Source: Fusobacterium sp.
Lineage (GTDB): Bacteria > Fusobacteriota > Fusobacteriia > Fusobacteriales > Fusobacteriaceae
Length of the DNA: 16,596 bases
Assembly (NCBI GenBank): GCA_020024915.1
Contig: JAHHSZ010000040.1
Span: forward strand, 1-16,596
Direction of reading: 5' to 3'
Below, piece by piece: positions 1 to 7,127 of this stretch. A program made the translations under genes and the position numbers. Positions within the stretch are counted from its first letter, which is position 1. Each line of letters begins with the position of its first letter. Below the pieces are notes generated by a model. It ran no database searches, was not told where the DNA came from, and saw only the letters and a program-made list of their open reading frames with translations.

Positions 1-3
1 AGA

Positions 4-828
4 ATGAAGAGAAAGACAGTTGCCAAAGAGATTGAATATGTAGGGATAGGACTTCATAAAGGTGAAAATATAAAGATGAGACTACTTCCTAGCAAAGAGG
101 GAATAGTTTTCAAAAGAGTTGATTTAGAAGAGGGAAAAAATGAGATAGTTTTAGATATAGAAAATACTTTTGATCTAACTCGTGGAACTAATTTACAAAA
201 TGAGTATGGGGCAAAGGTACATACAATAGAGCATTTTCTATCTGCTCTATATGCTTTAGATATTACAGATTTAGTTGTAGAACTAGATGGAAATGAATTA
301 CCTATTTGTGATGGAAGTGCAAGAGTATTTATAGAGCTTTTTGAGAAGGTTGGACTAAAAGAATTAGAAGAAGATGTAGAGCCTTTAATTGTTAAAGAAC
401 CAATATATCTAAGTGTTGGAGATAAAAATATAGTAGCTCTACCATATGATGGCTATAAATTAACTTATACAATTAAGTTTGAACATACATTTTTAAAATC
501 ACAATTAGCTGAATTTGAAGTAGATTTAGAAACATATAAAAAAGAGATAGCCTCAGCTAGAACTTTTGGATTTGACTACGAGATAGAGTATTTGAAGAAA
601 AATAATTTAGCTTTAGGTGGAACTTTGGAAAATGCCATTGTTATAAAAAAAGATGGAGTATTGAATCCAGGTGGACTTAGATTTGAAGATGAGTTTGTTA
701 GACACAAGATGCTTGATATTATTGGAGATTTAAAAATTTTAAATAGACCAATAAAAGCTCACATTATAGCTATAAAAGCTGGGCATGCTTTAGATATAGA
801 ATTTGCAAAATTATTAAAAAACATGTAA
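4..828 (+). CDS. lpxC: UDP-3-O-acyl-N-acetylglucosamine deacetylase (LpxC)
   Basis: Zinc-dependent cytoplasmic enzyme that removes the acetyl group from UDP-3-O-acyl-GlcNAc, the first committed step of lipid A synthesis. The 274-residue protein is near full length (the E. coli enzyme is about 305) and starts with a family-like N-terminus containing GIGLHKGE (14-21). Expected metal ligands are visible: H77 in VHTIEHFLSAL, then H234 and D238 in the HKMLD motif. E76 is the likely general base, and H261 in AGHALD matches the second catalytic histidine. The two repeated alpha/beta halves meet near residue 125. The gene begins 3 nt inside the window, so its ribosome binding site and promoter are not visible, and an upstream in-frame start cannot be excluded. 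It is the first visible gene of the lipid A operon, 34 nt before fabZ. LpxC and FabZ are a single fused protein in many Bacteroidetes; here they are separate. Confidence 0.96.
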   Translation: MKRKTVAKEIEYVGIGLHKGENIKMRLLPSKEGIVFKRVDLEEGKNEIVLDIENTFDLTRGTNLQNEYGAKVHTIEHFLSALYALDITDLVVELDGNELPICDGSARVFIELFEKVGLKELEEDVEPLIVKEPIYLSVGDKNIVALPYDGYKLTYTIKFEHTFLKSQLAEFEVDLETYKKEIASARTFGFDYEIEYLKKNNLALGGTLENAIVIKKDGVLNPGGLRFEDEFVRHKMLDIIGDLKILNRPIKAHIIAIKAGHALDIEFAKLLKNM

Positions 829-862
829 AATATAAGTCAAGATATAATTTAGGAGGAAATTA

Positions 863-1288
863 ATGTTAGATACTTTAGAAATAATGAAAAGAATACCACA
901 CAGATATCCATTTTTACTAGTAGATAGAATAATTGAGGTAAACAAAGAGGAGCAAAAAATAAAAGGACTTAAAAATGTAACTATAAATGAGGAGTTCTTT
1001 AATGGGCATTTTCCAGGACATCCTATAATGCCAGGAGTATTAATAGTAGAGGGAATGGCACAATGCCTAGGAGTTCTTGTTATGGATGGTATAGAGGGAA
1101 AAGTTCCTTACTTTGTAGGAGTAGAAAGTGCAAAATTCAAATCACCAATAAGACCTGGAGATCAGATAATATATGAGGTAGAAGTAGAGAAAATAAAAAG
1201 AAATTTCGTAAAAGCTCATGGAAAAGCTTTAGTAGATGGAAATGTTGCTTGTGAAGCAAACTTTACTTTCTGTATAACAGACAAATAG
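863..1288 (+). CDS. fabZ: 3-hydroxyacyl-[acyl-carrier-protein] dehydratase (FabZ)
   Basis: Hot-dog-fold dehydratase that converts 3-hydroxyacyl-ACP to trans-2-enoyl-ACP in type II fatty acid elongation. It competes with LpxA for the same 3-hydroxyacyl-ACP, which explains why it sits between lipid A genes. The 141-residue protein has the usual family length. The active-site stretch reads NGHFPGHPIMPGVLIVEGMAQ, giving catalytic H49 and E64. The N-terminal IPHRYPFLLVDR (11-22) is typical of FabZ and unlike FabA. The start is supported by AGGAGG ending 6-7 nt upstream of ATG. A 16-nt gap separates it from lpxA, so co-transcription is very likely. Confidence 0.97.
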   Translation: MLDTLEIMKRIPHRYPFLLVDRIIEVNKEEQKIKGLKNVTINEEFFNGHFPGHPIMPGVLIVEGMAQCLGVLVMDGIEGKVPYFVGVESAKFKSPIRPGDQIIYEVEVEKIKRNFVKAHGKALVDGNVACEANFTFCITDK

Positions 1289-1304
1289 AAAATGGGGGAT
1301 AGTT

Positions 1305-2078
1305 ATGATAGATATTCATAATACTGCTATAATAGAAGAGGGTGCTGTTATAGAGGATGGAGTAAAAATAGGTCCATATTGCATAGTAGGGAAAGATGTA
1401 AAGATAGGGAAAAATACAGTACTTCAATCACACGTAGTAGTAGAGGGAATTACAGAGATAGGAGAGAACAATACAATTTACTCTTTTGTTTCTATAGGAA
1501 AAGCTTCTCAAGACTTAAAATATAAAAATGAACCAACAAAAACTATTATAGGAAATAATAACTCAATTAGAGAGTTTGTAACTATTCATAGAGGAACAGA
1601 TGATAGATGGGAAACTAGAATAGGAAGCAACAATCTATTGATGGCATATGTTCATGTAGCTCATGATGTAATAGTTGGAGATGGGTGTATATTAGCAAAT
1701 AATGTTACATTAGCTGGACACGTTGTAGTTGATAGCTTTGCAATAATAGGAGGACTAACTCCAGTTCATCAATTTTGTAGAATTGGTTCTTTTTCAATGA
1801 CAGGGGGAGCTAGTGCTATAAATCAAGATATATGTCCTTTTGTACTAGCAGAGGGGAATAAGGCTATAGCAAGAGGTCTTAATAGTGTTGGATTGAGAAG
1901 AAGAGGATTTACAGATGAAGAAATAAGCAGAATAAAGAAAGCTTACAGATTGATATTCAGAAGTGGATTACCTCTAAAAGAGGCTTTAGTACAGATTGAA
2001 ACAGAGATAGAGCAAGATAAGAACATAGCATATTTTGTAGAGTTTATAAAAAATAGTAATAGAGGTATAGCTAGATAA
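1305..2078 (+). CDS. lpxA: UDP-N-acetylglucosamine O-acyltransferase (LpxA)
   Basis: Catalyses the first, reversible step of lipid A synthesis, transferring a 3-hydroxyacyl chain from ACP to the 3-OH of UDP-GlcNAc. Left-handed beta-helix hexapeptide repeats run from about residue 3 to 185 (for example VIEDGVKIGP). An alpha-helical C-terminal domain starts near GLRRRGFTDEEI (197-208). The catalytic histidine is H120 in AYVHVAHD, with H117 beside it. The segment ILANNVTLAGH and GGLTPVHQFC are family signatures. The 257 residues are close to the E. coli length (262). Aligning on the catalytic histidine places G168 at the E. coli G173 position, the acyl-length ruler; glycine there fits a long (C14 or longer) hydroxyacyl chain, which is an inference. 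Its stop codon overlaps the lpxI start (TAATG), indicating translational coupling. Confidence 0.97.
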   Translation: MIDIHNTAIIEEGAVIEDGVKIGPYCIVGKDVKIGKNTVLQSHVVVEGITEIGENNTIYSFVSIGKASQDLKYKNEPTKTIIGNNNSIREFVTIHRGTDDRWETRIGSNNLLMAYVHVAHDVIVGDGCILANNVTLAGHVVVDSFAIIGGLTPVHQFCRIGSFSMTGGASAINQDICPFVLAEGNKAIARGLNSVGLRRRGFTDEEISRIKKAYRLIFRSGLPLKEALVQIETEIEQDKNIAYFVEFIKNSNRGIAR

Positions 2079-2881
2079 TGAAAAAAATAGGGATAATAGT
2101 TGGTAATGGAAAATTACCTCTCTATTTTCTAGAAGAAGCTGAAAAACAGCAGATAGATGTTTTTCCTTTAGGATTATTTGATAGTATAGATGAAGGTATA
2201 AAATTACATAAAAATTTTATAACTTTCAATATAGGCGAGGTAGGAAGTATTATAAAGTACTTCCTACTTAATAATATCAATGAAATAGTTATGCTTGGGA
2301 AAGTAGAGAAAGATATAATATTTAAAGATATAAAATTAGACAGATTTGGAGAGGAGCTTCTGAGGAGATTACCAGATAGAAAAGATGAAACTCTCCTTTT
2401 TGCAATCATAGCGTTTTTTAGATTGAATGGAATAAAAGTTCTTCCTCAGAACTATCTTTTAAAGAGTTTTATGTTTAAAGCTGAGTGTTATACTAATATA
2501 AAACCAACTGCTGAAGATATGAAGAGTATTAAGATAGGAATAGAAGCTGCAAAAGCTTTGAGTGAGGTAGATGCAGGGCAGACAGTGGTGTGTAAAGACT
2601 CATCAGTAGTAGCCCTTGAAGGGATAGAGGGAACTGATAAAACAATAGAGAGAGCTGGAGAATTGGCTGGATCTGGTACAATAATTGTTAAGATGTCAAG
2701 ACCACAACAGGATATGAGAGTAGACATACCTGCAGTTGGAATAGAGACAATTAAAAGAGCTATTGAGATAGGAGCTAAAGGAATTGTAGGAGAAGCAGGA
2801 AGAATGCTTTTTTTGAATAGAGATGAAGCAATAAAATTGGCAGAAGAGAACTCTTTATTTATATTAGGAGTAAAAGTTTAA
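2078..2881 (+). CDS. lpxI: UDP-2,3-diacylglucosamine pyrophosphatase, LpxI type
   Basis: LpxI (former DUF1009) hydrolyses UDP-2,3-diacylglucosamine to lipid X and UMP. It is the non-homologous replacement for the metallophosphoesterase LpxH of E. coli. The N-terminus GIIVGNGKLP (5-14) is the family's glycine-rich opening. A middle segment EGIEGTDKTIERAG (181-194) and the C-terminal QDMRVDIPAVG (211-221) are also characteristic. D216 is the likely equivalent of the essential aspartate (D225) in the Caulobacter enzyme, judged from motif context. The 267-residue length is normal. Its start codon shares one base with the lpxA stop and no clear independent Shine-Dalgarno sequence is seen, so translation probably depends on re-initiation. 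A strong inverted repeat lies within the gene at 2238-2269. No lpxH is present in the window, which fits LpxI doing this step. Confidence 0.93.
   Translation: MKKIGIIVGNGKLPLYFLEEAEKQQIDVFPLGLFDSIDEGIKLHKNFITFNIGEVGSIIKYFLLNNINEIVMLGKVEKDIIFKDIKLDRFGEELLRRLPDRKDETLLFAIIAFFRLNGIKVLPQNYLLKSFMFKAECYTNIKPTAEDMKSIKIGIEAAKALSEVDAGQTVVCKDSSVVALEGIEGTDKTIERAGELAGSGTIIVKMSRPQQDMRVDIPAVGIETIKRAIEIGAKGIVGEAGRMLFLNRDEAIKLAEENSLFILGVKV
2238..2269. repeat. Intragenic inverted repeat (hairpin) in lpxI
   Basis: The arms at 2240-2249 and 2258-2267 are perfect 10-bp reverse complements (GTAGGAAGTA / TACTTCCTAC) around an 8-nt loop. A G-T wobble and an A-T pair extend the stem outward to 12 bp. It is not followed by a T tract, so it does not look like an intrinsic terminator. 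It encodes part of residues 54-64 of LpxI. Function unknown; it may simply be chance. Confidence 0.6.
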
Positions 2882-2893
2882 TAGGAGATAATT

Positions 2894-3967
2894 ATGAAAT
2901 TTTTTGTTTCAACAGGTGAAGTTTCAGGGGATCTACACCTTTCCTATGTGGTGGAAGCCATTAAAAAGAGATATGATAATGTTGAATTTTATGGTGTTGC
3001 AGGAAAGCATAGTGAAAGAGTGGGAGTAAATGTAATTCAGAATATAGATGAACTTGCAATAATGGGATTTACTGAAGTTTTGAAAAAGTATAGTTTTTTA
3101 AAGAGAAAAGCTAATGAGTATGTAGAATTTATAAAGAGAGAGAATATAAAAAAGGTTATACTAGTAGACTATGGAGGATTTAACCTAAAATTTTTAGAGC
3201 TTTTAAAAAAGGAGATTGAGGATATAGAGGTATTTTACTATATACCACCAAAATTATGGATCTGGGGAGAAAAGAGAATAACAAAATTAAAAAAAGCAGA
3301 TCATATTATGGTAATTTTTCCTTGGGAAATTGAGTTTTATAAAAAACATAATGTTGATGTTGTATACTACGGAAATCCATTTGTGGATAAGTATGTAGTA
3401 GAACTTAGAGATGAGGAGTATATTCTATTATTGCCAGGGAGTAGGAAGCAGGAGATAAAATCACTTATGCCAATAATGTTAGATCTAGTAAAAAGAGAAA
3501 ATGAGAAAAAGTTTTTGCTTAAACTCTCTAAAGAGGAGCATCTTCAATGGATAGATAGAGATTTAAGTGAGTATCCAAATTTAGAGATAGAGTTTGAGAA
3601 GGATCTTTCACAATGTGTAAGAGTATCTAGATTAGCTATTGCAGCCTCAGGAACGGTGACTTTAGAATTAGCCTTGATGGGGTTACCTACAATAGTGGTA
3701 TATAAAACAGGAAGAATAAATGCTTTTATAGCGAAATATATATTGAAGATAGGTTTCGTTTCTTTGCCAAATCTTACATTGGATAGAGAGGTTTTTCCAG
3801 AACTTTTACAAGAGAGATGCAATGTAGATGAGATAGAAAAATATATATTGAAATTAGAAAAAAATAGAGATGAGATTGATAGAAATATTCAAGAGGTAAG
3901 AAAAAGACTTTCAGGAAAAAATGTAGTTGAAAGTTATGGGGATTTTCTAATGAAAGGAGAGAGATGA
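2894..3967 (+). CDS. lpxB: Lipid-A-disaccharide synthase (LpxB)
   Basis: GT19-family peripheral membrane glycosyltransferase that joins UDP-2,3-diacylglucosamine and lipid X into the tetra-acyl disaccharide 1-phosphate, directly after LpxI. The N-terminal motif is STGEVSGDLH (6-15; usual form AGExSGD). Further signatures are GVAG (34-37), the MGFTEVL region (57-63), LLLPGSRKQEI (178-188), AASGTVTLE (250-258) and SLPNL (290-294) followed by ELLQE (303-307). D92 aligns with the essential E. coli D98. The following segment reads DYGGFN where E. coli has DAPDFN, so a nearby second aspartate is replaced by glycine. At 357 residues it is slightly shorter than E. coli LpxB (382). A GGAG sequence precedes the ATG, 12 nt after lpxI. 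The gene ends in an ATGA overlap with msbA. Confidence 0.95.
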   Translation: MKFFVSTGEVSGDLHLSYVVEAIKKRYDNVEFYGVAGKHSERVGVNVIQNIDELAIMGFTEVLKKYSFLKRKANEYVEFIKRENIKKVILVDYGGFNLKFLELLKKEIEDIEVFYYIPPKLWIWGEKRITKLKKADHIMVIFPWEIEFYKKHNVDVVYYGNPFVDKYVVELRDEEYILLLPGSRKQEIKSLMPIMLDLVKRENEKKFLLKLSKEEHLQWIDRDLSEYPNLEIEFEKDLSQCVRVSRLAIAASGTVTLELALMGLPTIVVYKTGRINAFIAKYILKIGFVSLPNLTLDREVFPELLQERCNVDEIEKYILKLEKNRDEIDRNIQEVRKRLSGKNVVESYGDFLMKGER

Positions 3968-5739
3968 AAGCAAATATATTTCAAAATAAATCGTTAAATA
4001 GCTTTTTAAAATATAGTTTTAAATATAAATGGGCGATGGTGGCAGTTATCTTAATGTCAGTTTTGACATCAGCAATGGGAGCTGTACCAGCTTGGTTAAG
4101 TAAATATTTAATAGATGATGTATTAGTAAAAAAAGATGCAAAAATGATGATAATGGTAATATCAGCCATATTTTTGTCTACAGTGGTAAAGGTGGTATCA
4201 TCTTACTATGCAAACATCTCATCAAACTATGTAACTGAAACAATAAAAAGAGATATAAAAATAGATGTCTTTATACACCTACAAAAATTACCAATATCAT
4301 ATTTTAGAAAAAATAAATTGGGAGATATAATGGCTAGACTTTCTGGGGATTCAGCTACTCTGGGAAGAATAGGTTTTATTCTTTTTGAAATGTTAAGAGA
4401 GTTTTTAACAGTGGTAGCTCTTGTATTTAGAATGTTTCAAGTGGATTGGATATTGGCAACAATATCATTAACAGTTATGCCACTTGTTATAAATACAGTG
4501 AAAAAGTATACTAAGAAGATTAGAAAATCTGGTAGAGTTAGACAGGATACTTCTGGAGCAGTAACAGCTTTTGTACAAGAGAGTTTATCAGGTATATTTG
4601 TAATAAAAGCTTTCAATAACAGTGATATGATTATTGATAAGTATAAAGATATCAGTATGGATGAGTTTGAAAAATCATATAAGAGTACAAAGATTAAGGC
4701 AAAGGTATCTCCTATCAATGAGGTAATAACAACTTTAATGGTAGTTTTGGTAGCTGGATATGGTGGGTATCAAATAGTTGTAACTCAAACTATATCCCCT
4801 GGAGATTTAATATCTTTTGTTACTGCACTTGGATTGATGAGTCAACCGTTGAAGAGATTGGTTAGTAAAAATAATGATTTACAAGAAGCTATTCCTTCTG
4901 CTGATAGGGTAATAGAGATCTTAGATGTACCAGTTGAAAAAGAGTACTATGGAGAAGAGGAAAAATTAGAGGGAAGAATAGAGAATATCCATTTTGACAA
5001 TGTTTCTTTTGCTTATGATGATGCCAAAAGTAATGCTTTAAAAAATATAAATTTAGATGTTAAAGCTGGAGAGGTCGTTGCCTTTGTTGGAAAGAGTGGA
5101 AGTGGAAAAACAACAATAGTTAACCTTATTCCTAGATTTTTTGAAGCTACTGAGGGAAAAATCTTAATCAATGGAAAAGATATAAAAAATATCTCCTTAA
5201 ATGAGTATAGAGATTTAATAGGGATTGTTCCACAGGAGAGTTTCCTATTTTCAGGAACTATAGCTGAAAATATCTCCTTTGGAAAAGAGAATGTAAGTGA
5301 AGAGGAGATAATTCAAGCAGCTAAAATGGCTAATGCATACAGTTTTATAACTGAGCTGGAAAATGGATTTGAGACTGAAGTTGGAGAAAGAGGAGTTATG
5401 CTATCTGGTGGACAAAAACAGAGAATTGCAATAGCAAGAGCCTTAATTCAAAACCCAGAGATATTAATTCTAGATGAAGCAACATCAGCTTTAGATACAG
5501 AGTCAGAAAGACTTGTTCAAGACGCCTTAGATAAACTTATGATAAATAGAACAACATTTGTAATAGCTCATAGATTATCTACAATAATAAATGCAGATAA
5601 GATTGTGGTTATGGAAAATGGAGAGATTAAGGAGATTGGAAAACATCAGGAGTTATTAAATCAAAATGGTTTATATAAACATTTTTATGAGATACAGTTT
5701 GGAAAAGAAGTGAAAAAAAGAGAAAGTATGAGAGTGTAG
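3964..5739 (+). CDS. msbA: Lipid A export ABC transporter, MsbA-type
   Basis: A half-size ABC exporter that dimerises in the inner membrane and is predicted to flip lipid A-core to the periplasmic face. The N-terminal transmembrane domain has hydrophobic segments near residues 23-45, 62-85, 137-157, 162-178, 252-272 and 280-298. The C-terminal ATPase domain carries Walker A GKSGSGKTT (376-384), Q-loop Q424, signature LSGGQ (480-484), Walker B ILILDE (500-505) and switch H536 in AHRLST. The 591 residues match MsbA and other type IV exporters. Sequence alone does not separate MsbA from multidrug exporters. The assignment rests mainly on the 4-nt overlap with lpxB and its place in the lipid A operon. 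The C-terminus ends in a short basic tail (KKRESMR). Confidence 0.88.
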   Translation: MKANIFQNKSLNSFLKYSFKYKWAMVAVILMSVLTSAMGAVPAWLSKYLIDDVLVKKDAKMMIMVISAIFLSTVVKVVSSYYANISSNYVTETIKRDIKIDVFIHLQKLPISYFRKNKLGDIMARLSGDSATLGRIGFILFEMLREFLTVVALVFRMFQVDWILATISLTVMPLVINTVKKYTKKIRKSGRVRQDTSGAVTAFVQESLSGIFVIKAFNNSDMIIDKYKDISMDEFEKSYKSTKIKAKVSPINEVITTLMVVLVAGYGGYQIVVTQTISPGDLISFVTALGLMSQPLKRLVSKNNDLQEAIPSADRVIEILDVPVEKEYYGEEEKLEGRIENIHFDNVSFAYDDAKSNALKNINLDVKAGEVVAFVGKSGSGKTTIVNLIPRFFEATEGKILINGKDIKNISLNEYRDLIGIVPQESFLFSGTIAENISFGKENVSEEEIIQAAKMANAYSFITELENGFETEVGERGVMLSGGQKQRIAIARALIQNPEILILDEATSALDTESERLVQDALDKLMINRTTFVIAHRLSTIINADKIVVMENGEIKEIGKHQELLNQNGLYKHFYEIQFGKEVKKRESMRV

Positions 5740-5748
5740 GAGATAGGT

Positions 5749-6510
5749 ATGATAAAAGAGATGACAATTGAAGAGGATATGAGAACATTAAAATTGAGAG
5801 AAGATGGAAGAAATGTGGATGAATTAAGACCTTTAAAGGCAACAAAAGACTTTAACCTTTATGCTGAGGGGTCAGTACTAATGGAGTGTGGAAATACAAA
5901 AGTTATATGTACAGCCACCGTAAGTGATAAAGTTCCTCCTTTCTTAAAAAATCAGGGAAAAGGATGGTTGACTGCTGAATACTCTATGATACCAAGAGCC
6001 ACTGGAGAGAGAAATCAGAGAGAATCTGCTAAGGGAAAACTTAGTGGAAGAACTATGGAGATTCAAAGATTGATAGGAAGAGCCTTAAGAACAGCTGTAG
6101 ATTTAGAAAAATTAGGTGAAAGAACTATAACAATAGACTGTGATGTAATACAGGCAGATGGTGGAACAAGAACTACTTCAATAACAGGAGGGTATATAGC
6201 TTTAGCTCTTGCTATGAAAAAATTGGTAGCAGAGGGAGTTCTAAATGAAAATCCAATAACTTCAAATGTAGCAGCTATCAGTGTGGGAATTGTAAATAAA
6301 ACTCCAGTACTTGATTTGAAATATACTGAAGATTCAGCAGCAGAAGTAGATATGAATGTTGTAATGAATGGAAATGGAGAGTTTGTTGAGGTACAAGGAA
6401 CGGGAGAAGAGGCAACTTACACAAGAAAAGAGCTAAATGAGATGTTGGATTTAGCTGAAAAAGGGCTAAAAGAGATAATGGAATTACAAAATAAAATAAT
6501 AGAGGGATAG
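5749..6510 (+). CDS. rph: Ribonuclease PH
   Basis: Phosphate-dependent 3'-5' exoribonuclease that trims the 3' ends of tRNA precursors and acts as a ring-shaped hexamer. The RNase PH core begins at REDGRNVDELRP (17-28). Signatures follow: GNTKVICTATV (48-58), KGWLTAEYSM (71-80), RTMEIQRLIGRALR (101-114), DCDVIQADGGTRT (130-142) and EDSAAEVDMNV (194-204). D195 and D201 match the catalytic or metal aspartates of the family. The chosen start has AGGAG (5738-5742) 6 nt upstream of ATG and gives 253 residues, about 15 more at the N-terminus than the Bacillus protein. ATGs at 5761 and 5779 are alternatives, but none has as good a ribosome binding site. It lies 9 nt after msbA and 2 nt before rdgB. 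Confidence 0.95.
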   Translation: MIKEMTIEEDMRTLKLREDGRNVDELRPLKATKDFNLYAEGSVLMECGNTKVICTATVSDKVPPFLKNQGKGWLTAEYSMIPRATGERNQRESAKGKLSGRTMEIQRLIGRALRTAVDLEKLGERTITIDCDVIQADGGTRTTSITGGYIALALAMKKLVAEGVLNENPITSNVAAISVGIVNKTPVLDLKYTEDSAAEVDMNVVMNGNGEFVEVQGTGEEATYTRKELNEMLDLAEKGLKEIMELQNKIIEG

Positions 6511-6512
6511 TT

Positions 6513-7103
6513 ATGAAGATATTTTTAGCAACAGGAAATAAACATAAGATTGATGAGATAAAAGCTATATTTTCCAATGTAGAAGATGTAGAAATTCTAT
6601 CTATAAAAGATGGAATAGAGATACCAGAAGTAATTGAAGATGGAGAGACATTTGAAGAGAATTCAGCTAAAAAAGCTGTTGAGATTGCTAAATATACAGG
6701 AATGATTACAATAGCTGATGATTCAGGACTATGTGTAGAAGCTTTAAATGGAGCTCCTGGAGTATATTCAGCAAGATACTCTGGAGAGAATGCCACTGAC
6801 GAATCAAATAACCAAAAATTAATGGAAGTAATGAAAGATGTAAAAAATAGAAGATGCCATTTCGTAAGTGTTGTTACTCTAGGAAAACCAGATGGTAGAT
6901 CTTACTCTTTTAGAGGTGAGATAGAGGGAGAATTACTATATGAGCCTAAGGGAAAAGATGGTTTTGGGTATGATCCATACTTCTATGTAGCTGAATACAA
7001 GATGTCTTTAGCTGAGATGCCAGAGATAAAGAATAAGATCAGTCACAGAGCAAACGCTCTAAAAAAATTGGAAAAAGAATTAAAAACAGTTTTAGCTGAC
7101 TAG
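6513..7103 (+). CDS. rdgB: XTP/dITP diphosphatase (non-canonical purine NTP pyrophosphatase, RdgB/HAM1)
   Basis: Hydrolyses XTP, ITP and dITP to the monophosphates and pyrophosphate, keeping deaminated purines out of DNA and RNA. The 196-residue protein has the complete family pattern. It opens with FLATGNKHKIDEI (4-16), then has TFEENSAKKA (47-56) and IADDSGLCVEALNGAPGVYSAR (67-88), in which D70 is the probable catalytic base. FGYDPYF (151-157) and SHRANALKKL (177-186) complete the nucleotide-binding set. The ATG is 2 nt after the rph stop, and the GAGGGA at the end of rph serves as ribosome binding site. This implies coupled translation of rph and rdgB; the two are commonly neighbours and, from memory, are fused in some bacteria. 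The link to the lipid A genes is positional only. Confidence 0.95.
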   Translation: MKIFLATGNKHKIDEIKAIFSNVEDVEILSIKDGIEIPEVIEDGETFEENSAKKAVEIAKYTGMITIADDSGLCVEALNGAPGVYSARYSGENATDESNNQKLMEVMKDVKNRRCHFVSVVTLGKPDGRSYSFRGEIEGELLYEPKGKDGFGYDPYFYVAEYKMSLAEMPEIKNKISHRANALKKLEKELKTVLAD

Positions 7104-7127
7104 TAGATATGGGGAGAGTGCAAGAAT

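Noticed and set aside
6505..6515. Possible rph-rdgB fusion or frameshift
   Set aside because: A clear TAG ends rph and rdgB has its own ATG 2 nt later with an intact N-terminal motif; both proteins have normal lengths.
6278..6796. 172-codon minus-strand open frame across the rph-rdgB junction
   Set aside because: It lies entirely opposite two strongly conserved genes, its translation is low-complexity hydrophobic/serine-rich, and it has no ribosome binding site. It is a shadow frame.
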